Positions 17,100 to 27,086 of a DNA stretch of 64,000 bases are shown here, one piece after another; positions within the stretch are counted from its first letter, which is position 1, and each line of letters starts with the position of its first letter. The translations under genes and the position numbers were made by a program. The notes under the pieces were generated by a model. That model was not told the origin of the DNA and did not search any database. It worked only from the letters and a program-made list of their open reading frames with translations. The stretch is from contig NZ_BQXH01000011.1 of the NCBI RefSeq assembly GCF_022836475.1, positions 1-64,000 on the forward strand, given 5' to 3'. The stretch is from Ligilactobacillus pabuli (lineage in GTDB: Bacteria > Bacillota > Bacilli > Lactobacillales > Lactobacillaceae).

Positions 17100-17633
17100 C
17101 TAAAAATCAAGATAAAAGTAAATATTTTCTTTGCCAGCTTGACTGGTATGGGCGTAAACCTGGGTATTTAAACCACCAATTTTAAATCCACAGGCTAAGT
17201 AGAATAAGCAGGCATTCAGATTGTTACTTTGACAAATCGTAAAAATCCCTGCATATCCTTGACGAAGCGCGAGTTTACTAGCAAATTGTAGAATTTGTTG
17301 AGCGACGCCTTGCTGACGGTAGGTACGACTGACCTTTAAGTCGTCTAAATACAAATACTGAAAAGGGTGGTCTTTGAAAATTCCTAAACCAACTGGCAAA
17401 TCGTTAGCGAAGGTTCCGACTGCGAAGCCCTGATTATTAACTTGTTCTAACTGGTAGTTTTCCTCGGGAAACGTTTCTACAGAAATTTGTGAAGTAGGAT
17501 AGAAGCACAATTTGTAACACCATTCAGAATGAAGGCGAGTGACCTCGAAGGTGCCAGGTCGACAAAAAGGTTCGTTTGTTAACGTTAAAGCTTGTTGATT
17601 TTGCGTGGTGATCAACATCGTTTTAAGTCTCAA
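17100..17633 (-). CDS. GNAT-family N-acetyltransferase
   Basis: Acetyl-CoA-dependent acetyltransferase of unknown substrate. The acetyl-CoA loop VSRTYRQQGVAQQIL (the family's R/Q-x-x-G-x-G/A) lies in the second half, followed by the ACLFYLACGFK motif that closes the GNAT fold. I start at TTG 17633: AAAAGGAGC lies 9 bases before it. A start 14 codons further upstream would place this ribosome binding site inside the coding sequence. This gives 177 residues. Single gene between two terminator/regulatory regions, adjacent to mtlR but not obviously linked to it. Confidence 0.8.
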   Translation of the reverse strand: MRLKTMLITTQNQQALTLTNEPFCRPGTFEVTRLHSEWCYKLCFYPTSQISVETFPEENYQLEQVNNQGFAVGTFANDLPVGLGIFKDHPFQYLYLDDLKVSRTYRQQGVAQQILQFASKLALRQGYAGIFTICQSNNLNACLFYLACGFKIGGLNTQVYAHTSQAGKENIYFYLDF

Positions 17634-17687
17634 GATAATTTTGCTCCTTTTAGTGTCTGAATTTCTGAGTGACACTGTGACTTGAAG

Positions 17688-19757
17688 TTAGTTGCGTAGG
17701 ACAGCCAGAAATTTCTCAGTTAAAAATGAGCGTAATTCCTGGGTAGTGCCATGTTCAAAGAGTGCAGTGTTCTCATCGTTCATGATGATCAAACTGCTGA
17801 TCATGCCCAGTGTGCGTTCTGTAAGTTGGTCTAAATCATAGGGAGCTAGCAGCAATAAGACTCGATTGACGTAAATCTGCTCCTGGTCCATCGCTTGCAT
17901 CATGAACGGTTCTTGCAGTTCATAAATCATACAAAATGGTTGCTTGACTCCATAAGTTGCAGTGTGTAGGATCGCTAGATTGGTATCTGGGATCCCAATT
18001 GGCGCGAGCTTCACTCGGCGTAACAGGTTATTAACCACGTCAGTTTGGTCTGTAATCACAGTTGGCGGAGTTTGTGCAACAATCTTTTCTGTAATTTTTT
18101 GCAGTGACTCCCCAGTATTGTCCAGCTGGTTCACATGAAACTCTTGGACTAGCTGGTTATACAAGTGAACTTCTCGTTCCTTTTCGATTAGAGCTTGCGG
18201 TGTGACCGAAACAGGTGCTGTACCCAAGTCCCCCGTTTGTTCTTGGGTCGTTGACGAATATTTTTTTTGATAAGTTTGCAGCCAATTTTTGACTTTGCTA
18301 ACATCATTATCCAGTAACAGTGGACTGACAACTTGGTAATCTCTGGGAAATCCTGGTAAATCAATGGTCGATAAAATAATATCGTAGTCGCGTGGTTCGA
18401 TTTGATGTAAGTCACTGACTTTGCTGGTATCGATTTGTTGGATTTCAGGGATCTCACGCATCAAGCGGCTTTTCAAAATTTGTGAGGTGGAAAAGCCATT
18501 TTCACAAATGACCAGTGCTCGTAATTCACGTTCATAGCTACGGTTGGTATATTCGTTGGCAAAATACAGCAATAACAATTGCAGTTCAGGTTGGGTCAGC
18601 TGTTTGTCTGGAAAAACTTCTGCCCATTTCTCACAAACGGTAGAAAATAAACGTGAATAGCGGTCACTTACTCCTGAGAGAGTCTCAATTTGGACGTTTG
18701 GGAGTTGTTGCTGGTCATTTTTAATTAAGTTTTCAATGTGTTTAGATAAACGTTTGAAAAACTCAGGGTTACGGCGAAAATCCCAGCCATAGGCAGTTGA
18801 AACCAGTTCAACTAACTCGCGGACTTGAATCATCACTGAAAAATCGTCGACATTAAAATCATAAGAGTTCACATTGACGTTGGCGTTTTGCAAATGTTCC
18901 GCTAAGAAGAAGATTTCATCTTTAGGGAGATCAACGTTGATGTTAATGCTATCCCAGTCAAAACTGGCAAAAAATTTATAGGTCACTCCTAAGTATTCCA
19001 AATTTTCTGTCTGTGAAACAGGGTAGGAAATTGGCTGATCATGTGTCAAACGTTCAAGCGAAATCGTAAACATTAAGACCGTGCTGATGATTTGCCGGTC
19101 AGAATAAAAGTTGATTTGTGGTAGAACAGTTCGGTTTAATTGGGTGTAACAAGCAGATAACAATTGATAGGGCAACAGGGTCATGAAGAAATTGCTGACT
19201 GAGTTATCATGGTCGTTTAAATAGCGCAAAAACGAATAAGCGTTGAGTTCTGTGAGTAAAATGCCACATAAAACTTGGCGTCGTTTTAATTCACTTCCGC
19301 TAATTTGGACACCAACGCCCTTTTTCTTAATGACCTGGAGTTGATATTCTGCTAGGGAGTCTGTTAGCGTCAATAAGTCGTGTTGAATCGTGCCTTCACT
19401 AACATTTAAATCGGTTGCCAAACTGGCAATTTTGGTCATTCCAGTTGCCAGTAACAAGAGGGCAGCCACGGCATTTTGACGTTGAGAAGAAGATAAGTCG
19501 TAGGCAGAATGCTGGTTGCTTAAGGCAACTTGAAGGACTTGCTTGTTTTGGGCAGAGCCTTCTAATAAGTAGCGGCCATCTTGACTAGTCAAAATTAAGT
19601 CGTTTTGTTCTAAGAACAAGCGGAGTGCGGAAAATTCCCGGTAAAGGGTCCGCCGACTAACGTGGAGTTGTTTTTCCATCTCTTTTAGAGAAAGACCATT
19701 TGGCTCAGTGAGAAAAGCGAGTAAGATTTGTTTTTGTCGTGCCGAAAAAAGTACCAT
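17688..19757 (-). CDS. mtlR: Mannitol operon activator MtlR (PRD-containing, BglG/MtlR family)
   Basis: DNA-binding activator of the mannitol operon, governed by PTS phosphorylation. Order: N-terminal HTH (KQLHVSRRTLYREFSALR, about residues 29-46), a second HTH (ATDLNVSEGTIQHDL), then two PTS regulation domains (about 190-400). A IIB-gat-like domain follows (ALVICENGFSTSQILKSRL, about 410-490). Last is a C-terminal IIA-like domain (about 545-689) in which LAILHTATYGV sits where EIIA has its phosphorylated histidine. Length 689, as for known MtlR. AAGGAG precedes ATG 19757. Divergent from mtlA, with its likely operator in between. Confidence 0.9.
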   Translation of the reverse strand: MVLFSARQKQILLAFLTEPNGLSLKEMEKQLHVSRRTLYREFSALRLFLEQNDLILTSQDGRYLLEGSAQNKQVLQVALSNQHSAYDLSSSQRQNAVAALLLLATGMTKIASLATDLNVSEGTIQHDLLTLTDSLAEYQLQVIKKKGVGVQISGSELKRRQVLCGILLTELNAYSFLRYLNDHDNSVSNFFMTLLPYQLLSACYTQLNRTVLPQINFYSDRQIISTVLMFTISLERLTHDQPISYPVSQTENLEYLGVTYKFFASFDWDSININVDLPKDEIFFLAEHLQNANVNVNSYDFNVDDFSVMIQVRELVELVSTAYGWDFRRNPEFFKRLSKHIENLIKNDQQQLPNVQIETLSGVSDRYSRLFSTVCEKWAEVFPDKQLTQPELQLLLLYFANEYTNRSYERELRALVICENGFSTSQILKSRLMREIPEIQQIDTSKVSDLHQIEPRDYDIILSTIDLPGFPRDYQVVSPLLLDNDVSKVKNWLQTYQKKYSSTTQEQTGDLGTAPVSVTPQALIEKEREVHLYNQLVQEFHVNQLDNTGESLQKITEKIVAQTPPTVITDQTDVVNNLLRRVKLAPIGIPDTNLAILHTATYGVKQPFCMIYELQEPFMMQAMDQEQIYVNRVLLLLAPYDLDQLTERTLGMISSLIIMNDENTALFEHGTTQELRSFLTEKFLAVLRN

Positions 19758-19792
19758 TGTGTTTACTCCTTATCTAAATATGTAGAAAACAG

Positions 19793-19840
19793 GGTGGAGT
19801 GAGGCGGTTAGAATCTAGCTTAATAATAGTGAAAATTATG
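19793..19840 (-). repeat. Degenerate fragment of the 120-bp dispersed repeat
   Basis: GGAGTGAGGCGGTTA at 19796-19810 is identical to the inverted end of the copy at 50826-50945; the following bases are only loosely similar. A remnant in the mtlR-mtlA divergent region. Confidence 0.4.
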
Positions 19841-19889
19841 GCAAGGTGCAAGTCGGAAAATGTTTGGTCCAATGTTTGTTTCCATAATC

Positions 19890-19911
19890 TTGGCACTCGG
19901 GTTTGTGCCAA
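19890..19911. promoter_or_regulatory. Likely MtlR operator
   Basis: A perfect inverted repeat TTGGCAC-N8-GTGCCAA. The Bacillus MtlR site is TTGnCACA-N4-TGTGnCAA, so half-sites match while the spacing is 2 bases longer. It lies just upstream of the mtlA promoter, where an activator should bind. Confidence 0.65.
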
Positions 19912-19929
19912 CTTTGACACTAGATTTGA

Positions 19930-19958
19930 TTGTAACCGTCTTCAGTAAGCCTTACCAT
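19930..19958 (+). promoter_or_regulatory. Probable mtlA promoter overlapped by a cre site
   Basis: TTGTAA (19930-19935), 17-base spacer, TACCAT (19953-19958). TGTAACCGTCTTCA at 19931-19944 fits the CcpA cre pattern with one deviation and would block the -35 region. A poor -10 box fits an activator-dependent promoter. Confidence 0.45.
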
Positions 19959-20055
19959 TAATCATGGAAGTTCACGAAAGAAATTATTCTTAGTGGAAGA
20001 CAGATATTTTAAGTTACACAGACTAAGTGTTACAAGATCAAAGGAGGAAAACAAA

Positions 20056-21861
20056 ATGTCACAAAATACTGCGACGGCTGACAAACCCAAAACAAGTTTG
20101 AAAGCTAAGGTTCAAAAATTTGGGACATTCCTATCAGGAATGATCATGCCCAACATTGCCGCTATTATTGCCTGGGGCCTGGTTACAGCGCTCTTCTTAA
20201 ATCCGGGAGGCTGGTTCCCAAGCCCAACCTTTATTAAATTAAGTGCACCAATGTTGTCATATTTATTGCCATTATTAATTGGTTATACCGGTGGTAAGAT
20301 GGTCGATGACGAACGAGGCGGAATCGTCGGTGGAATTGCCACGATCGGGGCCGTTGTCGGGTCAAGCGTACCAATGTTCTTGGGTGCCATGATCATGGGA
20401 CCTTTGGGCGGCTGGTGCATGAAGAAGATCGACGACATGTTCCAAGCTAAAATTAAGTCTGGGTTTGAAATGATTTACAATAACTTCTCCGCTGGGATTT
20501 TGGGGATGTTGCTTGCAATGTTAGCCCAAGTTGTCGTTGGCCCATTCGTGGATGCCGGGACAAACTTCATGGCGTCAGGTGTTGATTGGATCATTTCAAT
20601 TCATGCTTTGCCATTAGCTAACCTATTTATTGAACCAGCCAAGATTTTGTTCTTGAACAATGCGATCGGAAATGGAATCTTGGTCCCACTTGGAATCCAA
20701 ACTGCTTCTAAAGTGGGTAAATCAGTACTCTTCTTGCTGGAATCTAATCCAGGTCCTGGGATTGGTGTCTTACTTGCCTTTTGTTTCTTCGGTAAAGGCA
20801 GTGCGAAATCATCCGCTCCAGGTGCTGCAATTATCCAATTCTTCGGTGGGATCCATGAAATTTATTTCCCATACATTATGATGAAACCATCATTGTTCTT
20901 AGCCGTCATGGCCGGTGGTGTGTCTGGAACATTTACTTTCCAGCTGTTAGACGCTGGTTTGAAAGCCGCTGCTTCACCAGGTTCAATTATCGCTGTGTTG
21001 TTAATGACACCAAAGGGCAGTTACGTCGGTGTGATTGCTGGGGTCTTAGTTGCTGCAATCGTATCTTTCTTGATTTCTGCTTTTATCTTAAAACGAGATA
21101 AATCAGATCCAGATGCTGACGACTTTGCTGGCCAACAAGCTGCAGTTCAAGAAATGAAAGCTGAATCAAAGGGTCAAACAAATACTGCATCAACAAGTAC
21201 TTTAGACTATAAAGATGTGCAAAAAGTTATTTTCGCGTGTGATGCCGGGATGGGTTCATCTGCGATGGGTGCTTCATTACTCCGAGATAAGTTTAAGAAA
21301 GCCGGTTTGGAAAACGTCCCTGTGACTAACATGGCTGTCCGGAACTTGAAGGACGAACCAGGATTACTGGTTGTTACTCAAAAAGAATTATCTGAACGAG
21401 CACAACAAAAAGCACCACATGCAATCGATGTTTCAGTGGATAACTTTATGAACAGTCCACGTTACGATGAAATTGTGGCGAACTTAAAAGTTGCTTCACA
21501 GGAAAAAATTGACGATGGTGTTCAACCAACTACCCAAGCAGTGAATGCGACACCTGCCAGTGATGTGGCTGAAATCAACTTTGATTTGGTCGCTGAAATT
21601 GACTTTATTCATCATGATCAGCATACTGGTTCAGCAACCATGGCTACAAGTTTGTTAAAAGAACAGTTAGCTAAAGCGGGTAAGAAAACAACAGTTAAAC
21701 GCGTCTCGATCGATGATGTCGCTGATGAAACTGACCGTTTGGTAATTTCAACACCAGAAACGATCAAGAACCTGAAATCGCGTTATACTAATGTTCAGGC
21801 CTTGGCAGTGGCTGATTTGCAAGACAAGAAGTTAAGCGAAGTTGTTAAAAACGTTAAATAA
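20056..21861 (+). CDS. mtlA: PTS mannitol-specific EIICB component with an extra IIB-like domain
   Basis: Imports and phosphorylates mannitol. IIC membrane domain occupies about residues 1-345 (GGWFPSP, GGIHEIYFPYI conserved). A linker follows, then IIB at about 385-480 with the phosphocysteine in FACDAGMGSSAMG. Unlike the roughly 470-480-residue IICB of bacilli, the protein runs to 601 residues. The last 95 residues resemble the IIB domain again (GSATMATSLLKEQLAKAG, LVISTPE, KLSEVVKNVK) but have histidines instead of the active cysteine. The start is ATG 20056, with AAGGAGG upstream; an in-frame ATG 63 bases earlier has no ribosome binding site. First gene of mtlA-mtlF-mtlD. Confidence 0.92.
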   Translation: MSQNTATADKPKTSLKAKVQKFGTFLSGMIMPNIAAIIAWGLVTALFLNPGGWFPSPTFIKLSAPMLSYLLPLLIGYTGGKMVDDERGGIVGGIATIGAVVGSSVPMFLGAMIMGPLGGWCMKKIDDMFQAKIKSGFEMIYNNFSAGILGMLLAMLAQVVVGPFVDAGTNFMASGVDWIISIHALPLANLFIEPAKILFLNNAIGNGILVPLGIQTASKVGKSVLFLLESNPGPGIGVLLAFCFFGKGSAKSSAPGAAIIQFFGGIHEIYFPYIMMKPSLFLAVMAGGVSGTFTFQLLDAGLKAAASPGSIIAVLLMTPKGSYVGVIAGVLVAAIVSFLISAFILKRDKSDPDADDFAGQQAAVQEMKAESKGQTNTASTSTLDYKDVQKVIFACDAGMGSSAMGASLLRDKFKKAGLENVPVTNMAVRNLKDEPGLLVVTQKELSERAQQKAPHAIDVSVDNFMNSPRYDEIVANLKVASQEKIDDGVQPTTQAVNATPASDVAEINFDLVAEIDFIHHDQHTGSATMATSLLKEQLAKAGKKTTVKRVSIDDVADETDRLVISTPETIKNLKSRYTNVQALAVADLQDKKLSEVVKNVK

Positions 21862-21910
21862 GAGAGAAACCTCAACTAGGGTTTAGAAAAAAGAGAGGCG
21901 GGCAGAATAA

Positions 21911-22354
21911 ATGGACTTACAAGAAAATATGATTCTGTTAAATCAAAGTGTTCCTAATAAAACGGCAGCCATCAGATTGGCAGGAAAATTGTTAGTGGAT
22001 GCAGGTTGTGTCGAACCAGAATATGTGGACGCAATGATTGCCAGAGATCAGGATGTTTCGACATATATGGGTAATTTCATCGCGATTCCACATGGGACCG
22101 ATGAAGGTAAAAAACACATTAAGAAAACGGGGATCTCAGTGGTACAAATTCCGATGGGCGTTGATTTTAGCGAAGACGCTGCAACCGATAATACGGTGAC
22201 AGTTGTGTTCGGAATCGCCGGTTTGAATAACGAACACCTCGACATTTTGTCACAGATCGCGTTATATTGTAGTAACATCGACAACGTTGCCAAACTTGCC
22301 GATGCCCAGTCACCAAAAGAGATTATTGATTTATTGAAAGAGGTTGAAAACTAA
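21911..22354 (+). CDS. mtlF: PTS mannitol-specific EIIA component
   Basis: Passes phosphate from HPr to the IIB domain of MtlA. The phosphorylated histidine is His61 in [13 protein letters not shown]. Length 147, typical of stand-alone mannitol EIIA. Its stop overlaps the start of mtlD by one base (TAATG), indicating translational coupling; GAGAGGCGGGC precedes its ATG. Confidence 0.95.
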   Translation: MDLQENMILLNQSVPNKTAAIRLAGKLLVDAGCVEPEYVDAMIARDQDVSTYMGNFIAIPHGTDEGKKHIKKTGISVVQIPMGVDFSEDAATDNTVTVVFGIAGLNNEHLDILSQIALYCSNIDNVAKLADAQSPKEIIDLLKEVEN

Positions 22355-23511
22355 TGAAAGCAGTGCATTTTGGAGCAGGTAACATTGGTCGCGGTTTTAT
22401 TGGAGAAACATTAGCCGCTAACGATTTTTCGATTGATTTTGTGGATGTTAATCAAACTTTGATTTCCGCTTTAAACGAACGCCATGAATATGATATTGAA
22501 TTAGCTGCACCTGGCCAAGAGAAGATCCATGTGGAAAACGTTGATGGAATCAACAATGGTGAAGAACCTGAAAAGGTTGTCGCAGCTATCGCTACAACAG
22601 ACTTGGTGACAACTGCGATCGGACCAAAGATCTTGCAATTTATCGCTCCGTTGATTGCTGACGGCTTAGTTGCTCGTAAGCATAACGATAATTTGACCAA
22701 AGTCGACGTGATCGCCTGCGAAAACATGATTGGCGGATCTGCTCATTTGAAAGAAGAAGTTTACAAGCATTTGGCAGACGAAGACCGTGCTTTTGTGGAT
22801 GAATACGTTGGGTTCCCCAATGCGGCGGTTGACCGGATCGTACCTTTGCAAAAACATGACGATCCATTGATGGTTTCAGTTGAACCATTTAAGGAATGGG
22901 TCGTTGACGAATCACAAATGGCTCGCCCAGAATTGAAGTTAACTGGGGTCGATTATGCGCCTGACCTCGAACCATTTATCGAACGGAAGTTGTTCTCAGT
23001 TAACACCGGTCATGCTACGGTTGCCTACACAGGTCAAACGTTGGGTTACGAAACAATTGGCGATGCCATTAAAGATGAACGCGTCTTGAACCAATTGAAG
23101 GGTGTTTTAAAGGAAACTGGTGACTTATTGATCGACAAATGGGGCTTCAAGCGGGCTGACCATGAAGCATATCAAAACAAGATCATTAACCGTTTTGAAA
23201 ATCCTTATATCTCTGACACGATTGCTCGGGTTGGGCGGACACCAATCCGGAAACTGGGCTTTGACGAACGCTTCATTCGCCCAATTCGTGAAGCCAAGGA
23301 ACGTGGCTTAGGTTATGCCAAACTGTTGGAAACAGTCGGTAAGATTTACCAGTTTGATGTACCAACAGATGATGAGAGTGTTAAATTACAACAGATGTTA
23401 CAAGACAAATTTGCCGAAGTAGTTACTGCTACGACTGATTTGAAAGATCAGGATCTGGTAGCCGAGATTGCTGGCAAGTTAGTCGCAGAATTTAGTGCAC
23501 CACGCAAGTAG
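22354..23511 (+). CDS. mtlD: Mannitol-1-phosphate 5-dehydrogenase
   Basis: Oxidises mannitol-1-phosphate to fructose-6-phosphate with NAD+. The nucleotide-binding motif [13 protein letters not shown] is right at the N terminus. Further family blocks include [30 protein letters not shown] (catalytic lysine region) and [17 protein letters not shown]. Length 385, normal. Last gene of the mtl operon, followed by a strong terminator. Confidence 0.96.
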   Translation: MKAVHFGAGNIGRGFIGETLAANDFSIDFVDVNQTLISALNERHEYDIELAAPGQEKIHVENVDGINNGEEPEKVVAAIATTDLVTTAIGPKILQFIAPLIADGLVARKHNDNLTKVDVIACENMIGGSAHLKEEVYKHLADEDRAFVDEYVGFPNAAVDRIVPLQKHDDPLMVSVEPFKEWVVDESQMARPELKLTGVDYAPDLEPFIERKLFSVNTGHATVAYTGQTLGYETIGDAIKDERVLNQLKGVLKETGDLLIDKWGFKRADHEAYQNKIINRFENPYISDTIARVGRTPIRKLGFDERFIRPIREAKERGLGYAKLLETVGKIYQFDVPTDDESVKLQQMLQDKFAEVVTATTDLKDQDLVAEIAGKLVAEFSAPRK

Positions 23512-23525
23512 TTTAGAAAATTAGA

Positions 23526-23572
23526 CAGCACCAGTCTCGCCGGGATATCTGGCCAGACTGGTGCTGTTTTTT
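23526..23572 (+). terminator. Terminator of the mtl operon
   Basis: CAGCACCAGTCT (23526-23537) pairs perfectly with AGACTGGTGCTG (23555-23566), followed by T6. Confidence 0.88.
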
Positions 23573-23716
23573 GGCTAATTTTGTCAAATCTGAGTGAGGC
23601 CCCTTTTGCGGTGTCCGCGTCTGGAACGAAAGTGGACAAGGTTGGTTAAAGTATGTCCCAAAACGGAGTCATCAGGTCCATAGTCAAGTTAACTTTGCTC
23701 AGCTGGTTACTTATTT

Positions 23717-25297
23717 TCAGGAATCCGCATGCTTGATTTTTCCGTCTGCTAGGACTAACTTCTGAAAGTTTGAGTGCTCGGTTTCTAGCTGATGACTGAC
23801 TAGCAAAACGGTCGTTGGTAATGAGGCCAGGCAGGTAAAGACCTGCTGGGTCGTTTTTTCATCGAGGTTGGCGACCGGCTCGTCTAAGACCAACAAATCT
23901 CCTAGTTGTACGAGACCGCGAGCAATCCCAATTAGCTGCTTTTGTCCCGCCGACAGGTTAGCTCCGTTGACTTTAAGCTGGTGGTTAAGACCATTCGGAA
24001 ACTTTTTTAAAACCCGGTCCAAACCAATTTTTTGGCTGATTGCTAGCAGCTCGTTGGTTGGAATTTGCCGTCCAAGCAAGAGGTTTTCTTGAATACTGCC
24101 GGCAAAAATTGGATTATCTTGTGGGACTAAGGTGATCAGTTGCGCATGTTCATTGGCTTGAGCGGGAAAGGTCAGTCGACCTGCAGTTGGCTGCAATTCA
24201 CCAGTTAAAAGTTGAAGTAAGGTGGTTTTTCCACCGCCACTTTGACCAGTTAAGACGATTTTTTCATGCTGAGTTAAATCAAGCTTCAAATTTAGTTGAG
24301 CTAAAGTCGCGTGCTGGTTGTGAGGATAGGTAAAACCAACCTCTTTCAAGGTGATGGCTGGTTGTTTGTGCAAAACACTAGTAGTGATAGTCGGTTGTTC
24401 TAAGTAACTATTGACTCTAGTTCGTGCGACTTGTTGGCGACTTAATTCGCTGTAATACGCAGGAGCTTGGTAGAAGATCCAGGTAAAACTATCCGTGAGT
24501 AAGGTGAAACTGATGAACTGTCCCAGGGTGAGCTGGTGAATGCTCATCAGATAAATTTCCGCAATTAAGGTCAACACATCAAACAACAGGCCAAAGAAGA
24601 CACTGCTTGTAGTGAGCCAAGCCTGAACTTTACGATTCTGATATTGCTCATTTAAAAAATGAGCATAGGTTTGTTGGAATAATTTAGTACCAAATTCTTC
24701 ATATCCGTTGATCCGCAGAAAATCCCGGGCATTGAGGATCTCCGCTAGTGAACGTTGAACATTTTCCTGCTTGGTCTGTTGCTGTTTTTGAGTTTGCAAC
24801 AACAGCTTGGTGAAAATTTTAGGACCGATCACGGAAATCGTTGATAACAAAATAATAATGAGCGTCAACAACGGAGAACTAAAGACACCGAAAACTAACG
24901 CAGCTACTAAGGAGCAAAAGCCAGTGATCAGAGCTGTGATGGTAATGGGTAATTGTTGAGCTAAGATGTGATTATCAACGTTCAGTAACGTGAGCCATTT
25001 GCCTTTGTCAGGTGCTTGTCCAGGCGTGGCTTCTTTTTTGAGTAACAGGTCGGCAATCTTTTTTTCTAGCTTAAAAGCAATTTTTTGACTGTGATAGGCC
25101 GTTAAATAGCGTAGAATAATAATCAGACAGCAAAGTAAGAGTAACATCCCTGCAAATGTTAACAAGCTGGACTGCTTTTGCTGAATGGTCGCCAACTCAA
25201 AGGCTAAAAAGAATTCAAAAACCGAGCAGAGTAGCGCTAATAACCAGACCAGAACCGTTTGACGGCTAACCTGTTTAAATAGTTGAGTGATTTTCAT
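23717..25297 (-). CDS. ABC exporter half-transporter (TM-ATPase fusion), subunit 2
   Basis: Membrane domain with about six TM segments (residues 1-300), then an ATPase domain with Walker A GQSGGGKTT, signature LSAGQ, Walker B LLVLDEP and switch histidine in LLVSHQ. Length 526, short for this class (typically 570-600). Overlaps the partner gene by four bases (ATGA), which strongly suggests a heterodimer. Organisation is like CydCD or multidrug/peptide exporters, but no cydAB or peptide gene is adjacent, so the substrate is unknown. GGAGGG lies 8 bases before ATG 25297. Confidence 0.85.
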   Translation of the reverse strand: MKITQLFKQVSRQTVLVWLLALLCSVFEFFLAFELATIQQKQSSLLTFAGMLLLLCCLIIILRYLTAYHSQKIAFKLEKKIADLLLKKEATPGQAPDKGKWLTLLNVDNHILAQQLPITITALITGFCSLVAALVFGVFSSPLLTLIIILLSTISVIGPKIFTKLLLQTQKQQQTKQENVQRSLAEILNARDFLRINGYEEFGTKLFQQTYAHFLNEQYQNRKVQAWLTTSSVFFGLLFDVLTLIAEIYLMSIHQLTLGQFISFTLLTDSFTWIFYQAPAYYSELSRQQVARTRVNSYLEQPTITTSVLHKQPAITLKEVGFTYPHNQHATLAQLNLKLDLTQHEKIVLTGQSGGGKTTLLQLLTGELQPTAGRLTFPAQANEHAQLITLVPQDNPIFAGSIQENLLLGRQIPTNELLAISQKIGLDRVLKKFPNGLNHQLKVNGANLSAGQKQLIGIARGLVQLGDLLVLDEPVANLDEKTTQQVFTCLASLPTTVLLVSHQLETEHSNFQKLVLADGKIKHADS

Positions 25298-26904
25298 TGT
25301 TGGGACCCTCCATTCAGTTGAATGATATGATCGTTTGGCTCGATCAGGTCAAAGGTGTGGGCAATAATAATTACCCCACGTTTAGTTGCCACGGTTCGCA
25401 AAAGCTGGAGTAAAGATGCTTGATTTTCTTGGTCCAAATCTGAAAATGGCTCGTCTAAGAAAATAAATGGTTTATCTTCTAATAGAGCACGGGCGATTGC
25501 TAGGCGCCGGAGTTGGCCGATAGAAAAGTCGCTCGGACTGACGAGACTGTCTAATTGTTGCGGTAATTCTAGGACCCGGTCCCAGAGGTCTAATTTTTCT
25601 AGGATCACTTGGATGTCTGGCTGACTAATGTTAGGGTTTCCCAACGTTAAATTTTCTAGTAAAGTAGTTGAGAATAACAAACTTTTTTGAGAAACAAAGC
25701 TGATTTGTTCTGAGCCCAGACTAGCCACAGAAGATCGGTCACGGCTAAAGTTAATTTCTCCGCTAGTTGGGACTAAGTTGCCAGCAATCAACCGCAGTAA
25801 GGTGGTTTTGCCAACACCGTTTTTACCGATCATAAAGTACAGCTGCTTGGCCAGTAGCGTTAGGGAATAATTGCTAAAAACCTGCTGGTCAGAGTTAGGG
25901 TAGGCAAATGAAACATTGGTCAGTGTGATTTGGTCACTTTTAGTGTCTGTTGGAACTTGAGTGGGGGTGTCATTCTCTGCGAGATAGGTCACAACGCGGG
26001 CGTAGGCGGTATCTTGTTTGGATAATGCATCTAAGGTATAAGGAAGATACAAAAACTGGAAGAAAATTGAACCAATGCCAGCATTCCACAAACCTAACAT
26101 GACACTAGTGGTAAACATGCCAAAATGAACCAGGACAAAGCCCAATAAAATCGTGATGATCTCTGCAATGTAGACCCCGCCGACTAAAAGAGCTTGATTT
26201 TCGGCAACGTAATTAATGTATTTGTAGTAAAATGGTTTTTTCTGGTCAAAAAGTTGCTGATGTTTGTGCATTAGCCAAGGCAAAACTTGTAAACTAATTA
26301 AAACGGGAAAGCCACGGTAGACCTCTTCTAAAAAAGCTTTATGGGTATCATTTTGTGCCAAGTATTGCTGATTTTCATGGGTAGTCAAACGGAAGAAACG
26401 CTGACTAAGATAATAAAAAATTAAGCTGATCAGGATAAAAATGAGACCGTATGGTAAGGAGAAAAAGACAAGGTAAACTAAACCGTAAATGACACTCAGA
26501 CTAAAATCAAGTAAAGGTAACAGACCAGTGGTAAGTGAAGCTGAAAAAATGGCAACGTCTTCATTAATTAAGTTCAAAACCTTACCCGTACTAGTCTGAT
26601 CGTCTGACTGGCTTAAAAACTGCTTGAGTAGCCGGTTGCTTAATGTGGCACTAAGCTTTTGGCAGATTTTTTCTAAGAGCAATGCTGAATATAAGTAAAA
26701 AACAATGTAAATGCCGACACCAAGTATCATCCAGACTAAGGTGTGCATGATTTTTTCAAAGTGACCACTGCTTGCGGCAGAGATCCCAACTTGGAGTAAG
26801 TAAGAAATAAAAACATTAAAACCGCTAATAATGATGTGCGTTAAAAGGAGTAAGGTCAGTGATTTTTTGTTGATCAAACGAAGTAAGAACAGATATTTAT
26901 GCAT
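25294..26904 (-). CDS. ABC exporter half-transporter (TM-ATPase fusion), subunit 1
   Basis: Six-TM membrane domain followed by an ATPase domain with Walker A GKNGVGKTT, Q-loop SFVSQKSLLF, Walker B FIFLDEP and switch histidine IIAHTFD. Its signature reads FSIGQ rather than LSGGQ, while the partner has LSAGQ. One degenerate catalytic site is characteristic of heterodimeric exporters. 536 residues; GAGGTG precedes ATG 26904. First gene of a two-gene minus-strand operon. Confidence 0.85.
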   Translation of the reverse strand: MHKYLFLLRLINKKSLTLLLLTHIIISGFNVFISYLLQVGISAASSGHFEKIMHTLVWMILGVGIYIVFYLYSALLLEKICQKLSATLSNRLLKQFLSQSDDQTSTGKVLNLINEDVAIFSASLTTGLLPLLDFSLSVIYGLVYLVFFSLPYGLIFILISLIFYYLSQRFFRLTTHENQQYLAQNDTHKAFLEEVYRGFPVLISLQVLPWLMHKHQQLFDQKKPFYYKYINYVAENQALLVGGVYIAEIITILLGFVLVHFGMFTTSVMLGLWNAGIGSIFFQFLYLPYTLDALSKQDTAYARVVTYLAENDTPTQVPTDTKSDQITLTNVSFAYPNSDQQVFSNYSLTLLAKQLYFMIGKNGVGKTTLLRLIAGNLVPTSGEINFSRDRSSVASLGSEQISFVSQKSLLFSTTLLENLTLGNPNISQPDIQVILEKLDLWDRVLELPQQLDSLVSPSDFSIGQLRRLAIARALLEDKPFIFLDEPFSDLDQENQASLLQLLRTVATKRGVIIIAHTFDLIEPNDHIIQLNGGSQQ

Positions 26905-27086
26905 AAGGTCACCTCAAAAATAAACAAATAGTTGATTTTGTAACAGACAACGTGCAGTAATTCAGAGAACTTAATTATATTATACAAAGAAAAAAACCAA
27001 AAAAAAGAAATAACTCTAATATTATTAAAATCAAATGATATTTGATGGAGATTTGGGGACAATTTAAAAAACGAAAGGAAATGACA

